Below the pieces are notes generated by a model. That model made no database searches. It was not told the DNA's origin and was given only the letters and a program-made list of their open reading frames with translations. Both the position numbers and the translations under genes were made by a program. A stretch of DNA of 64,000 nt from Burkholderia pyrrocinia. GTDB lineage: Bacteria > Pseudomonadota > Gammaproteobacteria > Burkholderiales > Burkholderiaceae. The stretch covers positions 62,001-126,000 of the forward strand of contig NZ_CP011505.1 in NCBI RefSeq assembly GCF_001028665.1, read 5' to 3'. This document shows, piece after piece, positions 52,551-61,604 of this stretch. Every line of letters begins with the position of its first letter. The first letter of the stretch is position 1.

Positions 52551-53399
52551 TCAGTGCGCGAGCACCGGGGTTAGGCGCCACGGCGACGCGTACAGCGTCG
52601 TGTCGTCGGGGATGCCGTCGGCATACGCGCGCGGCAAATTGCCGGACGGCGACGCCGATGCGTTCGCCGCTGTCGCGTCTGCGGATGACCGACGCGCGAT
52701 CGCCTGGGCCCGCACGCGTTGCGACAGGCCGTCGGCGCGCGTGCCTGGGCGAGACGGCGGCGGAGCCGCGTCGAAACGCGACGATACGGACGCGCCGGAT
52801 GAGCCTGACGAGCCGTAGCGATGCGGATCGCGGCGGCGCGCGCTGCCGGCCGGTCCGGCCGTTGGCCCGTTCGATGCGAGCGCTCCCGTGCGCGGCTGGC
52901 GTCGCGTACCTTCGGTTGCATAGAGCGACAGCAACGATCCGCTGCGCGCGTTCGACGAGCGACCCGAGATGGACGACAGCGATGCGTCGGCGTCTTCCGG
53001 CGCGCCGCGCAGATGGGCGGGCGGAAGCAGCCTCGCGTACTGCGCGGCATAGGGGTCGTATGCCGGCGGCGTCGAATCGATCAGCCGATCGGCGGCGCGC
53101 TGCGCGTGCGCGGCCGGACATGGCATCGACGCGGCGATGACGATGGCGGCGTGAAGGAGGGAGCGCGCAAGCGGCCGCCGGCGCACACCGTTCGATGGCT
53201 CGGCGCCGCCGAATGTGTGCTCGCGGGGCGCTTCGGCCTGTCGTTCCCGCTGCGCGTGCTGCACGGACTGCACGTGCCGAAGCGCGTCCGGCGCGCATCG
53301 ATCCGCGTTCCGAAGGCCGATGCCAGGCATCGGGCGCGCGGTGCCCGGATCGGGAATGCTGTCCCGCCAAGCCATCGCGCGTTCGCGCGTTGAACCCAT
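52551..53399 (-). CDS. Envelope-associated low-complexity protein, unknown
   Basis: 282 residues from ATG 53399 (MGSTRERAMAWRDSIPD). A hydrophobic stretch near residue 80 (LLHAAIVIAASMPCPAAHA) could be a late signal or membrane helix; if an internal start is used it is a normal signal peptide. The rest is Ser/Ala/Arg/Pro-rich, predicted disordered. I find no family. It is the first gene behind the sigma-54 promoter at 53558-53572, in a unit with the WecG-type transferase, so expression with the polysaccharide is likely. The true start is uncertain. Confidence 0.5.
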   Translation of the reverse strand: MGSTRERAMAWRDSIPDPGTARPMPGIGLRNADRCAPDALRHVQSVQHAQRERQAEAPREHTFGGAEPSNGVRRRPLARSLLHAAIVIAASMPCPAAHAQRAADRLIDSTPPAYDPYAAQYARLLPPAHLRGAPEDADASLSSISGRSSNARSGSLLSLYATEGTRRQPRTGALASNGPTAGPAGSARRRDPHRYGSSGSSGASVSSRFDAAPPPSRPGTRADGLSQRVRAQAIARRSSADATAANASASPSGNLPRAYADGIPDDTTLYASPWRLTPVLAH

Positions 53400-53557
53400 G
53401 GTGTGTTTCCCCGGTGCCGCAACTGGTCTGGTGTTGTCGTATTGGTCGTTTGTCGTGCGTCGCGCGTGCGTGCCGCCGCGCTGCGTTCGTGGCCGGATCG
53501 GGCTTGCGCCGTGCGCCGCTTCGTGGGCATGCGCGGGCCGTGAACCATCGTTGTTCA

Positions 53558-53572
53558 GCAATTCGCATGCCA
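53558..53572 (-). promoter_or_regulatory. Sigma-54 promoter of the WecG unit
   Basis: On the minus strand TGGCATG-CGAA-TTGCT: one mismatch at -24, exact -12, GG-N10-GC. Predicted leader about 147 nt. Confidence 0.65.
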
Positions 53573-53694
53573 CGGTGGATTGGGTTCACGGTCGGCCGGA
53601 ATCCTGCGCGTTGCGCGCAATTCGGACGGTTTTGCGTGAAATTCGCGAGGGTGCCGGCGCAGCGTTCGGCGCATTGGCGGCGGGGCGTGTGGCT

Positions 53695-53735
53695 GTTACG
53701 GCGCGGGTAACGTTACGTGTTACGAACGAAGTAAC
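53695..53735. promoter_or_regulatory. Tandem GTTAC-N7-GTAAC elements
   Basis: GTTAC-N7-GTAAC occurs twice, at 53695-53711 and 53719-53735, start-to-start 24 bp, with GTAACGTTAC across 53707-53716. They are 124-164 bp upstream of the -24 GG of the leftward promoter at 53572. Confidence 0.6.
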
Positions 53736-53822
53736 GCGTAGTGGCTTCGGCGATGCGATGCGCTGCGCGTTTGCCCGCCGGCGAGCGTCGGCGGGCAGGG
53801 AAGACAGGCGTGCGGCAGTCGT

Positions 53823-55076
53823 TCAGCGCGAGCCGACGCGCTCGTCGTAGATCTGCTCGAGCGTCCTCGTGCACCTGTCGATATCGAACCGGCTGCGCAT
53901 GAAGGCGCTGGCCGCGCGCCCCATCCGCGACAACGCGGCGTCATCGACGAGCAGCCGTGCGAGTATGCGGGCAGCAGCTTCCGCATCATGCGACGGGAGC
54001 GCGCAGCCCGTTTCGCTGTCGCGGATGCCCTCCAGCGAACCGCCCGAGATGGACGTGACGACCGGCACGCCGCAGGCCTGCGCTTCGAGGATCGCGATCG
54101 GCAGGCCCTCGGCGTCGCCGTTGCCGGCCGTCAGGCTGGGCAGGCAGAAGATGCGGGCTTCGTGCAGTTGGGCAAGCACCTCGTCCGAGCTGCGGGAGCC
54201 GAGAAACTGCACGGGCGCACCCAGCGCATCGGCAAGCAGCCGGGCTTCCTGCAGCAGCGGGCCTTCGCCGATCATCACGAGTTCGGCGTCGTGCACGAGC
54301 TCGCACACGCGCGCGAATGCGCGGATCATCGTCAGCGGCGCCTTCTTCTCGACCATGCGTCCGACGAACAGGATGCGCCGCGGCCGCTGCGCGAGCGGGA
54401 GCCCGGCCGGCCTGAAGCGCTCGACATCGACGCCGATGTACGCGACGGCGATTTTCGACGGCGGGATGCCGTAGTCGATCGCACGCCGCCGGATGGCGTC
54501 CGACACCGCGATGAACGATACCGCGGGGTCCCGCGCCATCTTCAGCAGGCGCTGCGGATAGGCGCGGCGGTGGCGCCCGCCGTGGCCGCTTTCCCACCAT
54601 TCGCGGTGGACGTTGATGTCGTAGCCGTGCAGCGTGACGATCATCGGCAGGCCGGCGGCGCGCACGCTTGGCCAGATGTCGGTGGCGTCCGTGCCGAAGT
54701 GGGCGTGAACGAGCGCGACGTCCTGTTCCCGCAGCAATTGCACGAGCCGCGTGTGCGGCCGCCACGCCCAGGTACGCAGGGCCCGCAGGATCCGGCTGCG
54801 CCCGGGCGGCGCGAGATGGCGCGCGATGCCGGGCGTCGCGAGGCACACGGGGGCTTCCTCGAAGCCGACCAGGAGCGGTTGCCAGACGCGGATTGCGCAG
54901 GCCTGGTTGCGGATGAACGTCTCCGAGATCGAGAGGACGTTCGTGCGAAAGATGGCGACGCGGCGCAGGCGCGCGGCGTCGCCGGTTCGACGGCCCGGTG
55001 CGGTCGCGTCGGGCACGGGTGGGCTGCTGGCGTCGGTGGCGGCGGGCCGCGGCGGGGTGTCGGTGCTGGGCGTCAT
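53823..55076 (-). CDS. Family 4 glycosyltransferase
   Basis: 417 residues from ATG 55076. A ~40-residue Pro/Ala/Thr-rich lead precedes the GT-B fold (RVAIFRTNVLSISETFIRNQ). Then LVHAHFGTDATDIWP near 125, MIVTLHGYDINVH near 150, PRRILFVGRMVEKKAPLTMI near 240 and EAQACGVPVVTSISGGSLEG near 325. Third gene of the leftward ugd unit, 34 bp after the acyltransferase. Confidence 0.92.
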   Translation of the reverse strand: MTPSTDTPPRPAATDASSPPVPDATAPGRRTGDAARLRRVAIFRTNVLSISETFIRNQACAIRVWQPLLVGFEEAPVCLATPGIARHLAPPGRSRILRALRTWAWRPHTRLVQLLREQDVALVHAHFGTDATDIWPSVRAAGLPMIVTLHGYDINVHREWWESGHGGRHRRAYPQRLLKMARDPAVSFIAVSDAIRRRAIDYGIPPSKIAVAYIGVDVERFRPAGLPLAQRPRRILFVGRMVEKKAPLTMIRAFARVCELVHDAELVMIGEGPLLQEARLLADALGAPVQFLGSRSSDEVLAQLHEARIFCLPSLTAGNGDAEGLPIAILEAQACGVPVVTSISGGSLEGIRDSETGCALPSHDAEAAARILARLLVDDAALSRMGRAASAFMRSRFDIDRCTRTLEQIYDERVGSR

Positions 55077-55110
55077 GGTGGAGGAAGTCGCTTCGGTCGT
55101 GTCCGGACTG

Positions 55111-57153
55111 TCACGGATGGTTCGGTTGCGCAGGCGGCGCGAACGACAGGGATTCGTCGACATTCGCGCGTATCGCGGCCGACACGCGCAGGGCGCCGCC
55201 GGCCGACAGGTGCTGCTGATCGATGTACAGCATCTGGTTGTCGGCGAAGAAACGGCACCGATGCGCATCGCACAGGGTCTTGACCGGATCGGCGAGCACG
55301 GTCGACGTTTGCGTGGCGACGGTGTCGAGCACCCGGTTGCCGCGCGTATCGAGATCGGTCTGGTCCACCGCGATGCTCGAACACGCGAGCGGATCGCGCG
55401 ACAGGCCGTTCACGCGCTGGCGAATCCCGTTCAGGCAGCCGGCGAGCCGCTTGATCGGCGGGACGTTGATGAACGGTACGTCGCGCACGATCACGACCGA
55501 CTTGCCGGCCTCCCTGAGCCGCGTGACCGCATTGGCGAGCCCGAACGCGAGCAATCGTGCGCGGTCTGCCGACGGTTGGCCGAGCGCCGTATAGGCGCCG
55601 TCGTCGCGCAATCCGGCCTCCCAGTATCCGGCGATGACGACGGTCCGGATGCGCGGATCGCCCGCAACCTGCGCGAGTGCCGCCGTGTTGAACGCCGCGC
55701 ACTCGCCGACATTGCGCGGCGCGATGTCGACGCGGCGGCTCACGCCGATGAGGAACGGGCACGACGATTTAGTCAGTTGTGCGAAGCCAAATCCGCGTTC
55801 GGCGGCGATCCGACGCAGGCCGGGCGCCAGCGCAGCCGCGTGGCTGTCGCCGACGAGTGCGATATCGACGCCCGTCGTGCCGGCGCTCGCGCAGCGGGCC
55901 GAGCGGTTCGGGCGGGTGACGCCGTACGGCACGAGGCAGGGGTCGGGCGCCGGAACGGACTGCGCTTCGGCCGCGACGAACCGCTCGGGCCACCGTTGCG
56001 GATAACCGTGCGCGAACACCGACGATGCGAAGACGAGCGCGCCCGCCGTCATCACGCCCGCATAGCGGACGAGCACCGTGCGCTCGCGTTGCGGCCGGGA
56101 GGCGCGAAACGGCATTTCCACGTATACGAGGCTCAGCCAGGCGAGCGCGATCGACAGCAACAGCAACGCGCCGCGCACGGCTGCCGACGGCTCCGTTTCG
56201 CTGACGAGGCGCGCGATGCTGATCACCGGCCAATGCCACAAGTACAGCGAGTAGGAGAGCAATCCGAACCATCTGGCCAGCGGATGGCCGAGCAGCACCC
56301 GGTTCACGAACGCGCGTGGGGACGCGAGCAGGAACACGGTACCGGCGACCGGCGTGATGGCGGCCGCGCCGGGAAACGGTGTCGCGGCATCGTAGCGGAG
56401 CAGCGGGAACGCGATGCACGCGAGCCCGACGAGCGACAGCACGTTCTGGGCCGTGGCACGGTCGGCCGGGCTGTCGGGCGATGCGCGATGCGCATTCAGT
56501 ACCGCGAGCAGCGTGCCGGCCGCGAGCTCCCAGGCCCGGAACGGGATCAGGTAGAACGCCGTGGACGGATGGCGCGTCATCTCGGCGATCGACGCGGTTA
56601 GCGACAGCACGATCAGGAGGACGATCGCGCCGACCAGCCGGCGCGGCGCCAGCTTCGAGAGCAGTGCGATGATGGCGGGCGCCGCGATATAGAACTGTTC
56701 CTCGATGGCCAACGACCATGTCATGAGGAGCGGGTTGTATTGCGAGACCGGCCGGAAATAGTCGATCGATTGCCAGAGCGTGACGTTCGACACCGACAGC
56801 ACGCTGGCCACGGCGTCGCGGCCGAACGCCGCGAGTTCCCGCGGGGTCGCAACCAGCAGCATCGCGACGAACGTGCATGCGAGCACCACGAGCAGTGCCG
56901 GCACGATGCGTTTCGCCCGCCGCACGTAGAAGCGTCGATAGGAGAACGTGCCGTGGCGTGCCGCGTCGTAGATCTGGCCGCCCACCAGGAAGCCGGAGAT
57001 CACGAAGAAGATGTCGACGCCGATGAACCCGCCGTCGAGCGCGAACCCGTAATGGAAGACCACGACGCTGAGCACCGCGAGCGCCCGAAGGCCATCGATG
57101 TCGGGCCGGTAGCCCGGCGTGCGGTGAGCGTTGTGTATCGCGGTTCCTGTCAT
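55111..57153 (-). CDS. OafA/YrhL-type acyltransferase with SGNH domain
   Basis: 680 residues from ATG 57153. Acyltransferase-3 membrane domain (~1-370) with YRPDIDGLRALAVLSVVVFH near 15 and GVDIFFVISGFLVGG near 45, including the R-x-x-R-like segment RRAKRIVPALL near 80. A C-terminal periplasmic SGNH hydrolase-like domain starts about residue 430, with Ser in ALVGDSHAAALAPGL near 460. Such fused proteins O-acetylate exopolysaccharide or O-antigen sugars. Second gene of the leftward unit, 37 bp after ugd. Confidence 0.92.
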   Translation of the reverse strand: MTGTAIHNAHRTPGYRPDIDGLRALAVLSVVVFHYGFALDGGFIGVDIFFVISGFLVGGQIYDAARHGTFSYRRFYVRRAKRIVPALLVVLACTFVAMLLVATPRELAAFGRDAVASVLSVSNVTLWQSIDYFRPVSQYNPLLMTWSLAIEEQFYIAAPAIIALLSKLAPRRLVGAIVLLIVLSLTASIAEMTRHPSTAFYLIPFRAWELAAGTLLAVLNAHRASPDSPADRATAQNVLSLVGLACIAFPLLRYDAATPFPGAAAITPVAGTVFLLASPRAFVNRVLLGHPLARWFGLLSYSLYLWHWPVISIARLVSETEPSAAVRGALLLLSIALAWLSLVYVEMPFRASRPQRERTVLVRYAGVMTAGALVFASSVFAHGYPQRWPERFVAAEAQSVPAPDPCLVPYGVTRPNRSARCASAGTTGVDIALVGDSHAAALAPGLRRIAAERGFGFAQLTKSSCPFLIGVSRRVDIAPRNVGECAAFNTAALAQVAGDPRIRTVVIAGYWEAGLRDDGAYTALGQPSADRARLLAFGLANAVTRLREAGKSVVIVRDVPFINVPPIKRLAGCLNGIRQRVNGLSRDPLACSSIAVDQTDLDTRGNRVLDTVATQTSTVLADPVKTLCDAHRCRFFADNQMLYIDQQHLSAGGALRVSAAIRANVDESLSFAPPAQPNHP

Positions 57154-57190
57154 GGCGTATCCGCGCGATCGTGACGGCCTTTCATGCCTT

Positions 57191-58558
57191 TCATGCCGCG
57201 GTGCCGCGCCCGATGCCGTGGTATTCGATGCCGCTGTCCATGAACACCCCGGATGCGTACAGATTGCGGCCGTCGAAGATGGCACGTGCAGCGAGTTTCC
57301 CGGCGATCAGCGCGAAGTCGGGGCTCTTGTAGGATTTCCACTCGGTCAGGATCACGAGCGCATCGCTTTGCTCGAGCACGGCGTTCTGGCTGTCGGAGAA
57401 CGACAGTCGCGACCGTGCGGCGGGGTCGTGCGCGAGGTCGCGTTCGAACACCCGCTTCGCCTCGTCGATGGCGACCGGATCATGCGCACGCACCGTCGCG
57501 CCGTGCCGGAGCAGCGACGCGATGACCGTCCGGCTCGGCGCTTCCCGCATGTCGTCGGTGTTCGGCTTGAACGCGAGGCCCCAGACGGCGAACGTCCGGC
57601 CCGACAGGTTGCGGCCGAAGCGGCCGAAGATTTTCTCGAGGAAGGTCGTGCGCTGGTCGTCGTTGACTTGCTCGACGGCTTCCAGGATCCGCATCGGGTA
57701 ACCGTGGGCGCGCGCGGCGTGCCGCAACGCATGGATGTCTTTCGGAAAGCAGGAGCCGCCGTAACCGACGCCTGCGTACAGGAAGTGATAGCCGATACGC
57801 GGATCGGAGCCGATGCCGCGGCGGACTTCCTCGATGTCGGCGCCGATCCGGTCCGCGAGGTTCGCGAGCTCGTTCATGAACGAGATGCGCGTCGCGAGCA
57901 TCGCATTGGCCGCGTACTTCGTGAACTCCGCCGAACGCACGTCCATGTATAGCGTGCGCTCGTGATTCCGGTTGAACGGCAGGTACAGCTCGCGCATCAT
58001 CGCTTTCGCGCGCTGCCCGGCTGCGTCGCTCGCGCTGCCGATGATGATTCGGTCCGGACGCATGAAGTCCTCGACCGCCGCGCCCTCCTTCAGGAACTCC
58101 GGGTTCGACACCACCGAAAAGCCGCACGCCATGCCGCGCGTCGTCAGTTCGCCCTGAACGATCTCGGCCACGCGCGACGCCGTGCCGACGGGGACGGTGG
58201 ATTTGTCGACGATGGTTTTGAAGCCCGTCATGTAGCGGCCGATCGAGCGCGCGGCGCTCGCGACATGCGTGAGATCGGCCGAACCGTCTTCATCGGGCGG
58301 CGTGCCGACGGCGATGAACTGCAGGTCGCCGTGCGCGACCCCGGCTTCCAGGTCTGTCGTGAACGCGAGGCGCCCGGCGGCGCGGTTCCGGTCGATGATT
58401 TCCTTCAGGCCCGGTTCGTAGATGGGCACGCCACCGGAAAGCAGGATGTCGATCTTGCGCACGTCGACGTCCACGCATACGACGTCGTTGCCGATATCGG
58501 CGAGACAGGCGCCCGTAACGAGGCCGACGTAACCGGTTCCTATGATCGTGACTTTCAT
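57191..58558 (-). CDS. ugd: UDP-glucose 6-dehydrogenase
   Basis: 455 residues from ATG 58558. NAD-binding [20 protein letters not shown] at the N-terminus, [11 protein letters not shown] near 115, [21 protein letters not shown] near 145, the substrate-binding [16 protein letters not shown] near 245 with the catalytic Cys, and [20 protein letters not shown] near 315. Makes UDP-glucuronate for the polysaccharide. First gene of the leftward unit. Its promoter at 58720-58734 is the best sigma-54 match in the window. Confidence 0.95.
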   Translation of the reverse strand: MKVTIIGTGYVGLVTGACLADIGNDVVCVDVDVRKIDILLSGGVPIYEPGLKEIIDRNRAAGRLAFTTDLEAGVAHGDLQFIAVGTPPDEDGSADLTHVASAARSIGRYMTGFKTIVDKSTVPVGTASRVAEIVQGELTTRGMACGFSVVSNPEFLKEGAAVEDFMRPDRIIIGSASDAAGQRAKAMMRELYLPFNRNHERTLYMDVRSAEFTKYAANAMLATRISFMNELANLADRIGADIEEVRRGIGSDPRIGYHFLYAGVGYGGSCFPKDIHALRHAARAHGYPMRILEAVEQVNDDQRTTFLEKIFGRFGRNLSGRTFAVWGLAFKPNTDDMREAPSRTVIASLLRHGATVRAHDPVAIDEAKRVFERDLAHDPAARSRLSFSDSQNAVLEQSDALVILTEWKSYKSPDFALIAGKLAARAIFDGRNLYASGVFMDSGIEYHGIGRGTAA

Positions 58559-58719
58559 GACGTGTTCAGATGGGCTGCGAGTGAAGTGTCCGTCGCTGGC
58601 GCGATGGCGTGCCGGCTGCGTTGTCTGTATCGCCCGATCCCGCAAGCCGCAGACCCTATGAGCCGCGAGGTCGGGACGGGCTACTCCGCCGGCATCGTGC
58701 CGGCCGCATATGGCTAAAA

Positions 58720-58734
58720 GCAATCGACGTGCCA
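58720..58734 (-). promoter_or_regulatory. Sigma-54 promoter of the ugd unit
   Basis: On the minus strand TGGCACG-TCGA-TTGCT, an exact match to the consensus TGGCACG-N4-TTGCW. Predicted start near 58708 and leader about 150 nt. Confidence 0.8.
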
Positions 58735-58823
58735 GCCGGCTTGAGCGCCGCGTGCGTGCTACTACCGCGTTCGGTATCCATCTTCGCGCAACGTGACGGG
58801 AGCCAGCGGTCGCCGCACGATCT

Positions 58824-58856
58824 GTTACGTGACAGTTGGCCGGGGCGGCACGTAAC
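58824..58856. promoter_or_regulatory. GTTAC/GTAAC elements upstream of the ugd promoter
   Basis: GTTACGTGAC (58824-58833, 9 of 10 to the palindrome) and GGCACGTAAC (58847-58856, 8 of 10), about 100 and 123 bp from the -24 GG of the ugd promoter. Confidence 0.55.
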
Positions 58857-59040
58857 GTAGAGGCCAGGCTCAAGAGCCGGAATTTTCCAAATAAGACCGG
58901 GACGGAAATTGGGCCGGCCTCATTCAAGCGGCGCTACGCGATAAACGGCTCGTGAGTGCCTATGAAACTTTGGCCGGCACATGTCGCTACCGCGTCCAAA
59001 TCTACCTGGCATCCGATTGGTGTGTTTCGTGTCAGGGTGC

Positions 59041-59354
59041 CTGTTACGGAGTGTCGTTACGTAACGGCTGCGAATGAGACCGGCGCAAACGTTCAACCAT
59101 AAATACTCCGATTTATTCACATCTTTATGGATTGACATATAGGCCTTTGTTTTGTCGGGATTTTTCGCGCCTCTGAAACGAAATGGATGTATGTGGTATG
59201 AATTGTGCTGGAAGCGTGGTGTGCCAAAGCAGCGAATGCCATAACGTTTGACCAATCATGCATTGCATTCAGACTCCGATATCCGGACGCGACACGGGGC
59301 GACGCGGACGATTCCGGGTGTTCAATCGATCAATCGCTTCCAGGTACCCATCCA
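59041..59354 (+). repeat. Direct repeat copy B at the right end of the locus
   Basis: Diverged copy of 35128-35444. Contains the GTTAC half-site (59043) and GTTACGTAAC (59056-59065) at the same 13-bp spacing, the CGATTTATTCACATCTTT block (59109-59126), a promoter-like element and the ATATCCGGACGCGAC block. One base is deleted relative to copy A downstream of that block. The rest of the gap 58559-59580 holds nothing else I recognise. Confidence 0.75.
59194..59209 (+). promoter_or_regulatory. Sigma-54-like promoter in repeat copy B
   Basis: TGGTATG-AATT-GTGCT keeps GG-N10-GC but is weaker than copy A. Its -24 GG is 139 bp from GTTACGTAAC at 59056. It points toward the H-NS-family gene at 59581. 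Confidence 0.45.
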
Positions 59355-59580
59355 CTGGCGGAACTGAACCGGATCGAGCAGGAGCTTCCGCAATTGCGTG
59401 ACCAAATGCGTGCGGCGTTGCCGCGAGCAAAGGGGGCGTCGAGTAGAAACCCGAGCAGAGTGGTCCATACGATCAGGCCTTCGTGCGCCCAGATTTCCTC
59501 ATTCTCCGCATTCGCCACGGCGCTGCATGACGCACGTGCGGTCGAGCCGCGGTTTGTCGAGTCTCTCCGGAATGTGTCAA

Positions 59581-59907
59581 ATGAAGCGTCCCACCATTCG
59601 CGAGCTGCAACAGCAGCTCGGTCAATTGAACCTGATCGTCGAAGAAGCCAGGCAGAAAGAGAAGCAGGCCAGGCTCAAGGAGATTGCCGAGCACGTCAGG
59701 CAGTTCGGCATCACCGAAATCGAATTGCTGCGAGCGGCAGGCTTCATCAAGGCCAGGCCGCAGAAGGCGCCGGCGAAATACTACGACCCGAACACCGGCC
59801 GATCCTGGTCCGGCAAAGGCGCGCGTCCCAGGTGGCTGGTCGGCAAGAACCCGGACGACTATCTGATCCGGGAAGCGCCGCAGCCATGGTGGCCGGAAAC
59901 ACGCTGA
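59581..59907 (+). CDS. H-NS-family nucleoid-associated protein
   Basis: 108 residues from ATG 59581 (an ATG at 59572 adds three residues). N-terminal coiled-coil oligomerisation region (IRELQQQLGQLNLIVEEARQ..) and a C-terminal DNA-binding motif YYDPNTGRSWSGKGARPRWL, the H-NS/BpH3-type W-(S/T)-G-x-G-x-x-P loop. Such proteins silence AT-rich or foreign DNA. It lies just outside the exopolysaccharide locus, 370 bp after the promoter-like element in repeat copy B. Confidence 0.88.
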   Translation: MKRPTIRELQQQLGQLNLIVEEARQKEKQARLKEIAEHVRQFGITEIELLRAAGFIKARPQKAPAKYYDPNTGRSWSGKGARPRWLVGKNPDDYLIREAPQPWWPETR

Positions 59908-59972
59908 TTGCCGGGCAGGCGCCTGCTTCCGGCGTGACTCAAATGAGCTGAATTCCAGAGGCATCGTTTCAC

Positions 59973-60845
59973 ATGCGGAATCCAAACGAAGACCCGGACG
60001 ATCCTGACCGTTCGGGTCTCAAGAAAAAAGCGAATTATCGTGCGCCGGCGCTCGAGAAGGGCCTCGATATTCTCGAGTTGCTCGTCGATCGCCAGTTCGG
60101 CATGGCGCAGGCGGACATTTGTCGCGCGTTGAAGCGCAGCCGGAGCGAACTGTATCGCATGATGCAGGTGCTCGAGGAGCGCGGTTACATCTACAGGGTG
60201 GATCGTTACGACCGTTACGCGCTGACCATGAAGCTTTACTTTCTCGGGCAACATCATGCGCCAACACGATCGCTTGGCGCGCTTGTCACGCCGCTCCTGC
60301 AGCAGTTCGCATTGCAGACTGTCCAGTCATGCTACCTGACGGTATTTGACGGCGACACGATGGTTGTCGTCGCAACGGCCGGCGCTGAAACGGAGTGGAA
60401 CCTGGCGGTCCGGGCCGGCACGCGCGTTCCGCTGCACGGCAGCGCCGCGGGGGAGATGTACCTGGCATGTCAGGACGAAGACATGCGAAGCCGATTGCTT
60501 CGGAACATCGGGCACGATGTCGAGTCGTTGATCCCGCCACGCAGCGATGAAGCATTGCCGACCCATCAGGTAGGCGGCTATATCTGCCGCCCGAACGAGC
60601 GCATTCCCGGCATCACGGATATTGCAACGCCGATCGTCGACAAGTCGGGCTCGGCAATCGCCATCCTCGCTTGCCCATACCTGGCGCTCTCGGAAGAAGC
60701 AGGAGCGTTGTCGATCAAGCAGATCGGCGTCGCGCTGGGCGAAACGGCACAGCGCATCTCCGCGACGGTCGATCAGCGGTTTATGCAATCGGCCGTCGAG
60801 TTGCCGTCGCGTGAGCCGACGCGGAGTGCGCGTCGGGCGGGGTGA
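59973..60845 (+). CDS. IclR-family transcriptional regulator
   Basis: 290 residues. Winged-helix N-terminus (APALEKGLDILELLVDRQFGM..ICRALKRSRSELYRMMQVLEERGYI, residues ~27-75), then the IclR effector domain with GTRVPLHGSAAGEMYLA near 145 and CPYLALS near 230. Regulators of this family typically control adjacent catabolic or biosynthetic operons. The oxygenase operon at 62346 is the nearest intact candidate. Confidence 0.9.
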   Translation: MRNPNEDPDDPDRSGLKKKANYRAPALEKGLDILELLVDRQFGMAQADICRALKRSRSELYRMMQVLEERGYIYRVDRYDRYALTMKLYFLGQHHAPTRSLGALVTPLLQQFALQTVQSCYLTVFDGDTMVVVATAGAETEWNLAVRAGTRVPLHGSAAGEMYLACQDEDMRSRLLRNIGHDVESLIPPRSDEALPTHQVGGYICRPNERIPGITDIATPIVDKSGSAIAILACPYLALSEEAGALSIKQIGVALGETAQRISATVDQRFMQSAVELPSREPTRSARRAG

Positions 60846-61200
60846 AGGAATCGCGGGGAGCAAATGATTCGGTGGGGCGAGCGTAACCCGTTGCGGAAGC
60901 ACCTGTTGATCGATTGCAATGGACTCGCGCTTGAGAAAGAGGATGTCGTGCAGGGGGAATACGTCCGACGCGTGACAACGAACGTAACCGGGCGCTTGCG
61001 GAAGACGAAATTCGCGCGCTCGGTCGACTCATTCCGCCTGCACGCGTTCTGCATTCCATTGAGTCGGCAATATGGGTAAAAAAGAAACGATACCGACTCT
61101 GTTGTTGCGCGGACGGTAACGTCAAAGCGAGTCCAACGGACACGCTGACGAGTCGACCGGGATGTTGAAGTAACGACAGCTTCAACGCCGATGCAAGGTA
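60846..61200. other. Intergenic, no gene seen
   Basis: About 355 bp without a recognised gene; small open frames lack ribosome-binding sites. The sequence leads into the sigma-factor debris at 61201. Confidence 0.35.
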
Positions 61201-61604
61201 TTGCAAGGGAAGTGGAAGTTGGTTTATAAACACAAACGATTCGCATTTCCCTCCCACCTGCAGCCATCGATGTTGATACGTCGGCGGGTGGGAGATGCCG
61301 CCGACGCTGCTGACCTTGTCCACGACACATTTCTGCGCCTGATTGTCAAGCCAGCACTCAAGGATTTCGGGAGCGACGCTGAAGCGCGGGCTTATCTGCG
61401 TGCGATTGCGCAGGGGATGGGCATCGACCTATGGCGCCGCCGCGAAGTCGAGCAGGCATGGCTGAACGCGTTGGCGGTGTCCTCGGCGCACCCGGCGAGC
61501 ACCTGGAAGCCTGGGGGCGATGGCTGGCGGGGCGTCCCGAGCATTGTTGTGCGTGGGAGCATATCGAGTCGGTCAGCCGTCGCTTGACCTATCTGCTGCG
61601 GTAG
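61201..61604 (+). pseudogene. FecI/FecR debris (ECF sigma factor joined to its anti-sigma gene)
   Basis: From about 61270 one frame reads LIRRRVGDAADAADLVHDTF and continues with RAYLRAIAQGMGIDLWRRRE, the region 2 of FecI-type ECF sigma factors; the N-terminal part before it is not homologous and region 4 is missing. From about 61500 another frame reads HLEAWGRWLAGRPEHCCAWE and ends SVSRRLTYLLR at a stop at 61604, the N-terminal FecR_N pattern. A deletion has removed the end of fecI and nearly all of fecR. Confidence 0.65.

Noticed and set aside
53695..53735. Reading the GTTAC-N7-GTAAC pairs as a terminator of the GT4 gene at 53823
   Set aside because: The stems are only 5 bp with AT-poor flanks and no T-run, and the same half-sites recur before the other units, which favours protein binding.
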